Source: an uncultured Ruminococcus sp. (GTDB lineage Bacteria > Bacillota > Clostridia > Oscillospirales > Ruminococcaceae). From it: a DNA stretch of 64,000 nt. The notes beneath the pieces were generated by a model. That model did no database searches and was not told the DNA's origin. It saw only the letters and a program-made list of their open reading frames with translations. The DNA lies in NCBI RefSeq assembly GCF_947301925.1, contig NZ_CAMYUE010000001.1, forward strand, positions 434,001-498,000, written 5' to 3'. A program made the translations under genes and the position numbers. Of the stretch, positions 33,326-41,839 are shown piece by piece; the stretch's first letter is position 1, and each line of letters starts with the position of its first letter.

Positions 33326-35677
33326 TTATTTCTGATACTTTGCCCTGTCCATCTCACGGATAGCTGCACGGCGGATCTTTCCGCTTCCTACGGTCTTAGG
33401 CAGCTCGGAAACGAACTCCACCACTCTCGGATACTTGTAAGGCGCGGTACGCTCCTTGACATAGTCCTTTATCTCCTTTACGAGCTCATCAGAGCCGCTC
33501 TTATCCTTTGTAAGAACGATAGTAGCCTTTACTACCTGTCCTCTTATCTCATCGGGAACGCCTGTTACAGCACATTCAAGTACATAGGGAAGCTCCATGA
33601 GAACACTTTCGATCTCAAAAGGTCCGATACGGTAGCCTGATGACTTGATAACGTCATCGACACGGCCGACATACCAGAAATAGCCGTCCTCGTCCACCCA
33701 TGCGGTATCGCCTGTGTGATAGAAGCCGTCCCGCCATGTCTCGGATGTATTCTCTTCATCGCCGAAATAACACAGAGCCAGTCCGGGAACGCCGTAGCCG
33801 TTAGCTTTGCTGTCTCTGAGCTTTATACATATCTCTCCGGTTTCGCCCACGCTTGCGGGAGTACCGTCGGGAAGAAGCACCTGAACGTCATACTGCGGAT
33901 TGGGCTTGCCCATACTGCCCGGCTTGGGCTCCATACCCACAACATTTGCAATAGAGAGTGTGGTCTCGGTCTGACCGAAGCCCTCCATGAGCTTGATACC
34001 TGTAGCGCGGTAGAACTGGTGGAAAACCTCGGGATTGAGAGCTTCACCTGCGATACAAGCGTATTTAAGCGATGAAAGGTCGTACTTTGAAAGATCTTCC
34101 TTGATGAAGAAGCGGTACATGGTGGGAGGAGCACAGAATGAAGTGATATTGTACTTTCTGAACATGGGGAGGATATCATCTGCGTGGAAACGGTCGAAGT
34201 CATATACGAACACAGCCGCCTCGCACATCCACTGGCCGTAGAGCTTGCCCCAGAGCGCCTTGCCCCAGCCTGTATCGGAAATAGTGAAGTGCAGACCGTT
34301 GGGATCGGCGTTCTGCCAGTAACGTGCGGTTACATAATGTCCCAGGGGGTACTGATAGCTGTGGAGAACCAGCTTGGGATTGCCCGATGTGCCCGAGCTG
34401 AAGAAGATCAGCATTGGATCGGTGCCGCAGGGAGTCTCGGCAGTACGCTCAAAATGAGTACTGTATGCAGTGAGCTCCTCATTGAAATCATGCCAGCCCT
34501 CACGCTGACCGTTCACCATTATCTTTGTTCTGAGCGAAGGTGAAACTGCGGCAGCCTTATCCACCTCATCTGCGACGTCGCCGTCAGCAGTACAAACGAT
34601 AGCGGATACATTGGCGGAGTTGAAGCGGTACTCCAGATCATGCTCCTTCAGCATATTGGACGCAGGTATTGCCAGAGCACCGATACGGTGAAGTGCGATT
34701 ATAGAGAACCAGAACTGATAGTGGCGCTTGAGTATCAGCATGACGCGATCGCCCTTCCTGATGCCAAGAGACTTGAAATAGTTGGCCGTCTGGCAGGAAT
34801 ACTTCTTGATATCCCTGAATGTGAAGCGGCGCTCGTTCTTGTTTACGTCAACGTAGATCATTGCCGTCTTATCGGGACATTTCTCTGCCATTGCGTCAAC
34901 GATATCATATGCGAAATTGAACCTGTCCTGATTTACAAAATCCACCTTGCTGAGGATACCCTCCTCATTGGTCTCGCAACGAACGAATTTCTCCGAGACA
35001 GGATGAAGCAGACCTGCCTTGTCGACATTTGTCAGGTAATGCTCTGCGATATGCTCGCGGAATTCGGTCATTCCGGTAGTTCCGCGGGGAGCCATAACAA
35101 AGGCATATATCTCGCAGTCCTCGCCGCCGAGAGCAACCTCGTCATGAGGCATTGAGCTGTCATAGTAGATACAGTCGCCCTCATGGAGTATCTCTGTATG
35201 AGAGCCGACGGTCATACGCACTGTTCCCTTGATAACGATATCCATTTCCTGGCCTGCATGGCTTGCCATATGCAGAGGCTGCGAAAGCGCTTCCTCGGAA
35301 TAAGGGATAACAACATGGAAGGGCTCCACGATCTTATTCTTGAATTTGGAAGCAAGTCGGTTATATGCAAACCCCTTTCTGCGGGCAATAGGAACTCCCT
35401 CGCCCTTGCGGGTGATAGTATATCCGCTGAGCTCCGGGCTGCTGCCCTCCATAAGGTCGGTGATATCAACATTAAAGGTGTTTGCGCACTTGTAGATAAA
35501 TGTAAAGCTGAAATCCTTTTCGCCGGATTCATATTTTTTGTAGTCCTCAACCGAATATCCGGTATTTGCAGCCATTTCCTCAACAGAAATACCGAGATCC
35601 TCGCGAAGATGCGAGATACGCTCTGCGACCTCTCTGATCTTTACTTCTGCATTCTGTAAATTTGTCATTTCGCTCAT
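33326..35677 (-). CDS. XRE-cupin regulator fused to an acyl-CoA synthetase
   Basis: 783 residues. An XRE helix-turn-helix (about 18-75: LGISVEEMAANTGYSVEDYKKYESG) and a cupin (about 110-200: GQEMDIVIKGTVRMTVGS, GDCIYYDSSMPHD) form the layout of a stand-alone XRE-cupin repressor. Fused behind it is a complete AMP-binding acyl-CoA synthetase of the acetyl/medium-chain type: FFSSGTSGNPK P-loop, GFGQTETT, YHTGDTAWVDEDG and the catalytic lysine in GSGKIRR. It should activate a carboxylic acid to its CoA thioester through an acyl-AMP. The cupin may sense the acid or product. A T-box leader controls it, which suggests a role tied to amino acid supply, for example re-use of branched or aryl acids. 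Substrate not shown by sequence. Confidence 0.88.
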   Translation of the reverse strand: MSEMTNLQNAEVKIREVAERISHLREDLGISVEEMAANTGYSVEDYKKYESGEKDFSFTFIYKCANTFNVDITDLMEGSSPELSGYTITRKGEGVPIARRKGFAYNRLASKFKNKIVEPFHVVIPYSEEALSQPLHMASHAGQEMDIVIKGTVRMTVGSHTEILHEGDCIYYDSSMPHDEVALGGEDCEIYAFVMAPRGTTGMTEFREHIAEHYLTNVDKAGLLHPVSEKFVRCETNEEGILSKVDFVNQDRFNFAYDIVDAMAEKCPDKTAMIYVDVNKNERRFTFRDIKKYSCQTANYFKSLGIRKGDRVMLILKRHYQFWFSIIALHRIGALAIPASNMLKEHDLEYRFNSANVSAIVCTADGDVADEVDKAAAVSPSLRTKIMVNGQREGWHDFNEELTAYSTHFERTAETPCGTDPMLIFFSSGTSGNPKLVLHSYQYPLGHYVTARYWQNADPNGLHFTISDTGWGKALWGKLYGQWMCEAAVFVYDFDRFHADDILPMFRKYNITSFCAPPTMYRFFIKEDLSKYDLSSLKYACIAGEALNPEVFHQFYRATGIKLMEGFGQTETTLSIANVVGMEPKPGSMGKPNPQYDVQVLLPDGTPASVGETGEICIKLRDSKANGYGVPGLALCYFGDEENTSETWRDGFYHTGDTAWVDEDGYFWYVGRVDDVIKSSGYRIGPFEIESVLMELPYVLECAVTGVPDEIRGQVVKATIVLTKDKSGSDELVKEIKDYVKERTAPYKYPRVVEFVSELPKTVGSGKIRRAAIREMDRAKYQK

Positions 35678-35760
35678 AGTAATCTCTCCTTAAAAATGTT
35701 TATTACCGGAATATGAAACGGGTGCGGAAAAACTGCCGCTGTCCTTTGCCGCGAAAAACA

Positions 35761-36028
35761 AAAAACTCGTCTCAAAGAATCGTTCTTTGAGACGAGTATC
35801 ATTACATGATCACCCGCGGTACCACTCAAATTGTGCCGCTATTGCGTAACACCACTTCAGACTCCAGCAAGTCCTATTCATTGACGCAGAATCACGGAAG
35901 CGCTTACTGTCAGCTTTCAGCACTTCGGCTCAGAAGGGATACATAGCATTGCTTATCACCGACTCACACCTACCGTCGGCTCTCTGCAGACATTGGCAAT
36001 CCTCTGCTTGTCTTCCTCATAGCTTATG
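35761..36028 (-). promoter_or_regulatory. T-box riboswitch leader
   Basis: Minus-strand RNA from about 36028. Stem I shows AGAGAG followed by a CCGAC/GTCGG stem with a GGTAGGTGTGA apical loop. The T-box core GAGTGGTACCGCGGGT (complement of 35811-35827) forms the antiterminator. A competing terminator has 15-bp arms (35765-35779 / 35783-35797) and then T5-G-T5 on the minus strand. By position relative to the CC-TTCTGAGC segment the specifier could be UAU (Tyr), but GUA or AUC cannot be excluded. It should let transcription through when the matching tRNA is uncharged. The only gene behind it is the acyl-CoA synthetase fusion. Confidence 0.9.
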
Positions 36029-36034
36029 TTTTGG

Positions 36035-36063
36035 ATTATATCACACAAAAAAGCATTTGTCAA
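36035..36063 (-). promoter_or_regulatory. Promoter of the T-box transcript
   Basis: On the minus strand TTGACA (complement of 36058-36063), 17 nt, TATAAT (complement of 36035-36040): a consensus promoter. Confidence 0.8.
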
Positions 36064-36111
36064 GCCCTTTTTAAAAATATTTTTCAGAAATGCCGTTCTG
36101 ATCTTATGCGA

Positions 36112-36738
36112 TCACTGTTTTCTTACGGCTCTGCGGCAGAAGAAGCCTGCTGCAACAAGTACAGCCGCCATCCCGAGAAGCCACCGCTTTTCCTCAAAGC
36201 TGCCCGACATCATCGAGAACAGGTAGAATCTGTCCAGCTTGTCCTTCATGGCGAAATTGCAGAGGTAGTACATTATAGCTGTCATATAGCCGACTATGGT
36301 ATTATCGCTGACAGCCGATGCAAAAAAGCCAATTGAGCCGAGCGCAAGGGAGGTCGCAACGGATCCGCGGAAAAGCCTTGCTGTTACTGCCGAGTCCTGA
36401 AACCTCATATAAACCACGAAGACAGCGGTTATCGCTGTAAGGATCACAGCGGAACATATAAGCCTTATAAAGCATACTCCCAGATATGATGTCTTTTTTG
36501 AGCGTACAACATCTCTGATGTTTTCATTCTGTTCGGGCATGAATACCGGCGTCATCAGTATTATCCCCATCAGGGGAAGCATTATCTCAAGAGGCTGCGC
36601 CGCAAGTTTTTCGTCAAGCTCCGACAATCCGAACATAAAGGCGGTTATAATTGCAAGTCCCACAGCCGCCAGATAATGAAGCAGAAAGTTATGCCTTGCG
36701 TCTGAGCAGACCACCTTGGCCAAACAGCCTGATAGCAT
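36112..36738 (-). CDS. ABC transporter membrane protein (small subunit)
   Basis: 208 residues with about six hydrophobic helices (for example YLAAVGLAIITAFMFGL and ICSAVILTAITAVFVVYM). It overlaps the end of the larger permease gene by 50 bases and has a GGGGAGG site of its own. Together with the next two genes it makes an ABC-2-type transporter. Substrate unknown. Confidence 0.7.
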   Translation of the reverse strand: MLSGCLAKVVCSDARHNFLLHYLAAVGLAIITAFMFGLSELDEKLAAQPLEIMLPLMGIILMTPVFMPEQNENIRDVVRSKKTSYLGVCFIRLICSAVILTAITAVFVVYMRFQDSAVTARLFRGSVATSLALGSIGFFASAVSDNTIVGYMTAIMYYLCNFAMKDKLDRFYLFSMMSGSFEEKRWLLGMAAVLVAAGFFCRRAVRKQ

Positions 36739-37936
36739 TGAATTTTCCTCCCCTCTTCAGCTCATATACAAGGACTGTCAGAACTGCGGCAACTATTGCA
36801 GCTGCCAGATAGAACAGCCTGTTGAATACGAAATTATCTCTCGAAAGCAGGAACGACGTTCTCTGATAAAGCGTATTATGACGGCATACCAGAGTGAATT
36901 TGCCTATACGTCCTTCAAGTACCATCCCGCTGCTTAGCACATCATAGAACCACCAGGCAAACTGCACGATAATAGCCGTTCCCCCCGAAAACATCTCTGT
37001 TATGAGCATGCCTGCCGCTGTTACTATCATAAGCTCGGGAAGCAGCCAGAATACGGGCAGAGTGAACATCCCTGACAGGTTATAGTTCTCTCCGCTGTAA
37101 TTCTTCATGAGCTGCAAAGCTGCCGCCGTCATGGAAAGCAGTACAGGAATGAACATTGTTGTCACAAGTGCGGCATATCTTGTGAAAACCAACCTGAACG
37201 AGGATATCTTCCTTGTGTATACAAGTTCGCTGACCTTTCTGCGCCTGTCTGCCGATACGAGCGCAACGGCAACAAATACAGGCATAATGCCGATGACAAT
37301 TCCTATATAGTCACAAAAAAGTCGCGCATAGCTTCCTGATATCCTGTCCTTTTCAAAAAGCTCCTCATATTCTGCCTGAGCATCCTCATATGTCATAGGC
37401 ACCTGTGAAAAGTTATGCACAAGCCTATCCACTGCGTATTCCGAGCCTCCGCCGAGTATATCATCGATATCTCCCATTATCTCAGTAAATCTATCATATG
37501 TCATTGTCGTTGCAACAGGTATTTCAGGCACATCATACTCAACATTTTCACTCAATCCGCTCGACAGATAATACTTCTGACTGTTATTTTTCACATCCTC
37601 AAGGCCGTCTTTGTCAAGTCCGGTTATCTCCTTAATATAACCCTCGAGCGTCGTTCTGTCACTTTTTTTCAGGTGTACCATTTTGTAGAAACCAAGGGGA
37701 TAACATACATAACTGTTCCCCAGATAGTCGGAAATCAGCGAATTAACAGCCGATCCCATTATAAGGTCGTGATCTTCGGAAATCTTATATCCGTAGTCCC
37801 CATTTTTTACGGGAGGATATTCTCTTTCATTACAATCGGAAAAATACTGAGTTATAAAAAACAGAACAACTATAAAGCAGTATATGATATATGTCAGCGA
37901 GCGGATAATCTTCCTGCATTCCTTTCCGAACAGCAT
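36689..37936 (-). CDS. ABC-2-type transporter permease
   Basis: 415 residues. One membrane helix near the N-terminus (LTYIIYCFIVVLFFITQYF) is followed by a large extracytoplasmic loop of about 160 residues, then five or six more helices in the C-terminal half. The arrangement resembles permeases of bacteriocin- or antibiotic-responsive ABC systems. Its start overlaps the ATPase stop (TAATG), so the genes are co-translated. Confidence 0.75.
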   Translation of the reverse strand: MLFGKECRKIIRSLTYIIYCFIVVLFFITQYFSDCNEREYPPVKNGDYGYKISEDHDLIMGSAVNSLISDYLGNSYVCYPLGFYKMVHLKKSDRTTLEGYIKEITGLDKDGLEDVKNNSQKYYLSSGLSENVEYDVPEIPVATTMTYDRFTEIMGDIDDILGGGSEYAVDRLVHNFSQVPMTYEDAQAEYEELFEKDRISGSYARLFCDYIGIVIGIMPVFVAVALVSADRRRKVSELVYTRKISSFRLVFTRYAALVTTMFIPVLLSMTAAALQLMKNYSGENYNLSGMFTLPVFWLLPELMIVTAAGMLITEMFSGGTAIIVQFAWWFYDVLSSGMVLEGRIGKFTLVCRHNTLYQRTSFLLSRDNFVFNRLFYLAAAIVAAVLTVLVYELKRGGKFNAIRLFGQGGLLRRKA

Positions 37937-38832
37937 TATTCCTCACCTCCCCTTACGTCACAGCCGCTGCTGTGGAGACAGTACATATACGCCGCCTCAA
38001 GATCGGGCTCCGCCAGCACCGCGTTTGGCAGATCGGGCTCGCTGTCGGAAACTATCCTTACAGTGGTATAGTCGTTCTGAGCAAGCATACCCGTAACTAT
38101 ATATTCCTTCTTTATCTGAGGCATGAAGCGCTTCTCTACATTTGCTGTATATATATGTCCCCGTGAGTTTTCAAGGAGCTGCGTCACAGTGCCGCGCCAG
38201 AGAACCCTTCCCTCGTCCATTATGGCTATCTGCTCGCAGGTAGCCTCTATGTCGCCGACAATATGTGTTGAAAGTATAACTATCCTCTCCTCGGCCACTT
38301 CACAGAGGAGATTGCGGAAGCGTATACGCTCCTCTGGATCAAGTCCTGCTGTCGGCTCGTCTACTATAAGCACCTGCGGATCGTGTATCAGAGCCTGTGC
38401 GATGCCAAGGCGGCGCTTCATGCCGCCTGAAAGCTCCTTGACCTTCTTGTGCCTGTGCTCTATAAGATTTACACGGCGCAGAAGCGAGGTGACCTTCTTT
38501 GCTCTTTCCGACTTTGGTATACCCGACAGAGCTCCCAGATAGTCCAGAGCTTCATCTGTCTTCATGGAAGGATACATTGAAAACTCCTGCGGAAGATAGC
38601 CGGTCATTGCTCTTATCTCCCTTGCCTTCTCTATAGGAACACCGCAAACGGTTATCTCGCCGCTTTTCTTGGTATGAAGTGCAGCAAGTGTTTTCATCAG
38701 CGTTGTCTTGCCTGCTCCGTTTCTTCCCAGCAAACCGAACATTCCCTGTCCGATCGTAAGGTTGATATCGAAAAGAGCCTGCTTGCGTCCGTAAAACTTG
38801 TTTACCTTTTTTATCTCGATCTTTTTCTCCAT
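37936..38832 (-). CDS. ABC transporter ATP-binding protein
   Basis: 298 residues from the ATG at 38830-38832 behind GGAGG. Walker A GRNGAGKTT, signature LSGGMKRRLGIAQAL, Walker B VLIVDEPTAGLD and switch His in STHIVGD are all intact. The last ~80 residues form a variable accessory part. It powers the two permeases encoded just downstream. The two-component genes immediately upstream in the same direction probably regulate the set. Confidence 0.88.
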   Translation of the reverse strand: MEKKIEIKKVNKFYGRKQALFDINLTIGQGMFGLLGRNGAGKTTLMKTLAALHTKKSGEITVCGVPIEKAREIRAMTGYLPQEFSMYPSMKTDEALDYLGALSGIPKSERAKKVTSLLRRVNLIEHRHKKVKELSGGMKRRLGIAQALIHDPQVLIVDEPTAGLDPEERIRFRNLLCEVAEERIVILSTHIVGDIEATCEQIAIMDEGRVLWRGTVTQLLENSRGHIYTANVEKRFMPQIKKEYIVTGMLAQNDYTTVRIVSDSEPDLPNAVLAEPDLEAAYMYCLHSSGCDVRGGEE

Positions 38833-38911
38833 TTTATCGCCTCCAAAAATAATGACATGGAAGATGTATTCTCTTACCATGTCATTATAATAATCTATGA
38901 ATTTCAACTTT

Positions 38912-40069
38912 TTATCTACGATCTGAACATTTTACGAAAAAAATTGCTGTGACTTTACCTCCGCCATTTGTATCGTTTTCTATTCTGATATCTCCGCCGC
39001 ATTTTCTGCAAAGAAGACGGCATATATATAGTCCCAGCCCGAAATGCTCCCTTTCATTCTCGTCACTGCCGCGGTAGAACGGCTGCAAGGCCTTTCGCAG
39101 AGCTTCCTCGGAGAAGCCCTTGCCGTCATCGGCAACAGTTATATCCAGTTCATCAGAGCTTACAGACATACAACAGCTGACCTTCTTATCCGCAAAGCGC
39201 ACTGCATTTGAGACAAGATTTTCAAATACCTGCATTACCAGTTCCCTGTCGGTACAGATGAGCTGCTCACTGTCTCCGTGAACCCTCTGCACAAAATCGG
39301 TATCTCCGCATATGAGCCTTCCGCTCTCGGCAGTTTCGGCGCAGAGGCTGCCGAAGGAGAACTCCTTTTCCTCGGGGATAATATCCTCCAGCTTGTGTAC
39401 TCCGCTCATTTTCTCTGTATAGCGTTCCAGTCTTTCCACCTGCCCCGACATTTTATCCAGTATCTCCCTGTGCTTTTCGGGGCTCAACTTTCCGTCAAAT
39501 TTCTCCACCAGCTCCGTATACCCTTTCAGCACAGTAATAGGTGTACGCAGGTCATGAGAGAATGCGGAATTGAGCCTTTTCCGCTCCTCAAGAGCCTTCC
39601 ATAGCTGATAATTGCTGTTGTAGAGGTCACGGCGCATTACCTCAAACGAGGAGCAGAGATCTCCCAGTTCATTGGTACTGCTGCTCTCAACTTTAAAATC
39701 AAGATCATCGTTCAGTATCCTCGCGGAGGCATTCTGCAATACGTCTATAGGAGCCTTCAGCTCCCTGCGGTAGAACACCTTCACCGTTACCCATAGGCAG
39801 AATACCGACCAGACGGGTATAAGCATGATCTTTGCAAGACGCATCATTTTACAGACAAATATGCCTTTCTCAGAAACTATCTGTGAAAACTCCATTTCAT
39901 TCACAGAGACCATATCCGAAACATACACCTGATACCGGCTGTTCAGATACCAGCGCTGAAAGTAATCTGACAGCGCCATTATAAGAAATATGCCCGCTGC
40001 ACAGATCATAAAGCAAGGTATCAGATACTTAACCAGTGAAGCTGTGAGCTTGTGTCCTTTTATTTTATC
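38912..40069 (-). CDS. Sensor histidine kinase
   Basis: 385 residues from the ATG at 40067-40069, overlapping the response regulator by ten bases. Two membrane helices (about 15-37 and 73-95) flank a short ~35-residue outside loop. A HAMP-like region, the phospho-acceptor box FSHDLRTPIT and an HATPase domain with NLVSNAVRFA, DDGKGF and GLGLYI follow. A very short sensor loop suggests sensing within the membrane or through the neighbouring ABC transporter. Confidence 0.88.
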   Translation of the reverse strand, partial: DKIKGHKLTASLVKYLIPCFMICAAGIFLIMALSDYFQRWYLNSRYQVYVSDMVSVNEMEFSQIVSEKGIFVCKMMRLAKIMLIPVWSVFCLWVTVKVFYRRELKAPIDVLQNASARILNDDLDFKVESSSTNELGDLCSSFEVMRRDLYNSNYQLWKALEERKRLNSAFSHDLRTPITVLKGYTELVEKFDGKLSPEKHREILDKMSGQVERLERYTEKMSGVHKLEDIIPEEKEFSFGSLCAETAESGRLICGDTDFVQRVHGDSEQLICTDRELVMQVFENLVSNAVRFADKKVSCCMSVSSDELDITVADDGKGFSEEALRKALQPFYRGSDENEREHFGLGLYICRLLCRKCGGDIRIENDTNGGGKVTAIFFVKCSDRR

Positions 40070-40731
40070 CATTTGTACCCCATTCCCCATACGGTAGCTA
40101 TGTGGCTGTCCTCGCCGTACTTTCCAAGCTTCGCTCTTATCCTGCGTATGTGTTCGGCAATGACGGAGCTGTCGCCCTCTGCGTCGTAGCCCCATATTTT
40201 CTCGTATATCCTTTCCTTGTCAAAGACCTGTCCTGCATTGAGGGACAGCAGTTCAACTATGCGGAACTCCTTGTTTGCAAGCTCCACCTGTTCATCACCG
40301 ACGCAGACCGTTCTCTCGGTGTAGTCGATGACCACATTCCCGAAAAAACGTGCATTCCTGACAGAATTGCTGCGGTGATCCCGTCTTATATGGGCGGCCA
40401 CCCTTGCACCTATCTCGTCAAAGGAAAAGGGCTTGATTATATAGTCGTCGCCGCCTGCGGCAAAGCCCCTTACCTTGTCCTCATCGGTTATCCTGGCTGT
40501 AAGGAACAGTATGGGACAGTTAACGTGCTCTCTTATTCTGCTGCATACCTCAAAGCCGTCAGCTTCAGGCATATTCACATCAAGGAGTATAAGATCGGGA
40601 TTCCTCGAAGCGGCCTCTATGGCCTGCTTCCCGTTATATGCTGTATATACGCAATAGCCGTTGAGCTCAAAATAGTCCTTCAGCAGGCTTACTACGTCCT
40701 TTTCATCATCAGCTACAAGTATACTGTACAT
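40060..40731 (-). CDS. OmpR-family response regulator
   Basis: 223 residues from the ATG at 40729-40731 behind AAAGGAAG. The receiver domain has the acidic pair DDE near residue 8, the phospho-Asp in LILLDVNMPE and Lys in IIKPFSFDE. The C-terminal winged helix ends ATVWGMGYKW. Pairs with the kinase that follows it and probably drives the adjacent ABC transporter. Confidence 0.9.
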   Translation of the reverse strand: MYSILVADDEKDVVSLLKDYFELNGYCVYTAYNGKQAIEAASRNPDLILLDVNMPEADGFEVCSRIREHVNCPILFLTARITDEDKVRGFAAGGDDYIIKPFSFDEIGARVAAHIRRDHRSNSVRNARFFGNVVIDYTERTVCVGDEQVELANKEFRIVELLSLNAGQVFDKERIYEKIWGYDAEGDSSVIAEHIRRIRAKLGKYGEDSHIATVWGMGYKWIK

Positions 40732-40817
40732 TACGTCACTTCCTTTCATACAGACTATACTATATGAAAATCAACTTTTTCTCAACTAATTATACCCCCT
40801 TCGGAAGAATATGTCAA

Positions 40818-40846
40818 TTGACTACCGCTGCCCAATGTGTTATAAT
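40818..40846 (+). promoter_or_regulatory. Promoter of the orphan PglX-like gene
   Basis: TTGACT (40818-40823), 17 nt, TATAAT (40841-40846), 29 bases before the start codon. Confidence 0.75.
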
Positions 40847-40875
40847 TGTAGTATCAATCAATGGGGAGAAGTGAA

Positions 40876-41745
40876 ATGTCAAGACTGATTTCCGAAATAT
40901 ATAAGGAGTGGGAGGAACTGTGTCAGCAGCGCTTCCGCAAACTCAAAGAAAACGAAGAAAAGCTCAACCGCTTTTATATAGACCTGTACGGTATGGAAGA
41001 GGAGATAACTCCCGATGTAGAGGACAGGGACGTCACTGTGCGCCTTGCGGACCTGAGCCGTGAGATACGCAGTCTCATAAGCTATGCTGTCGGCTGTATA
41101 TTCGGGCGGTATTCACCCGACCGCGACGGACTCTGCTACGCAGGCGGCAGCTGGGACCCCTCCGCATATTCCACTATAGTCCCCTGCTCTGACAATATAA
41201 TGACAGTGAACTCGCCTGACAGCGGACTGACCAGAGCTGTCACCGACTTTGTTGAAAAGATTTACGGCAGCGATACACTTGCCGAAAACCTTTCCTTTAT
41301 GGCCTCGGCACTGGGCGGCGGCGACGATCCGGTCAATACTATACACAACTACCTGAGAAAAGGTTTTTTCGCCGACCACTGCAAGGTCTACAAAAACCGT
41401 CCCATATACTGGCAGATAACCTCCGGCAGAAAAAAGGCGTTCAGTGCCTTTATCTATTTTCACAGGTATACACCGCAGCTGCTGTCCGTTCTGGAAAATG
41501 GCTATGCTCTCCCATATCATGCTGAGCTGAAGGAAAAGCTGAATAAGCTTATTCAGGCTCACAAGGAAGCCTCCGGAGCTGAAAAGGCTGCTTTCAGACG
41601 TGATATCAGCCGCTTACAGACGACACTGCTTGAAATGGAGGGCTTTAATGCAAGGCTTCACCAGCTTGCAGATCAGAATATCACTCTTGATCCCGACCAC
41701 GGTATAAAGGCCAATTATTCCATGCTAAAAGATATTCTTGAATAG
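40876..41745 (+). CDS. Stand-alone C-terminal domain of PglX (BREX methyltransferase)
   Basis: 289 residues from the ATG at 40876 behind GGGGAGAAG. The whole sequence reads like the last ~300 residues of PglX, the ~1200-residue adenine methyltransferase of BREX phage-defence systems: KLNRFYIDLYGMEEEITP, ISYAVGCIFGRYS, HCKVYKNRPIYW and FSAFIYFHRY in that order. The methylase domain with its NPPY motif and all other BREX genes are absent. A good promoter and an open frame argue against simple decay. It may be a domesticated domain, a decoy or a remnant. Confidence 0.75.
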   Translation: MSRLISEIYKEWEELCQQRFRKLKENEEKLNRFYIDLYGMEEEITPDVEDRDVTVRLADLSREIRSLISYAVGCIFGRYSPDRDGLCYAGGSWDPSAYSTIVPCSDNIMTVNSPDSGLTRAVTDFVEKIYGSDTLAENLSFMASALGGGDDPVNTIHNYLRKGFFADHCKVYKNRPIYWQITSGRKKAFSAFIYFHRYTPQLLSVLENGYALPYHAELKEKLNKLIQAHKEASGAEKAAFRRDISRLQTTLLEMEGFNARLHQLADQNITLDPDHGIKANYSMLKDILE

Positions 41746-41839
41746 CGGGATCCCCCCGGAGCTTTAGGGGAGGATCTTTCCTGACTTTTATATACTGATA
41801 ATTTATAATATACACTGAAACCAATCATAGGAGGATTTA

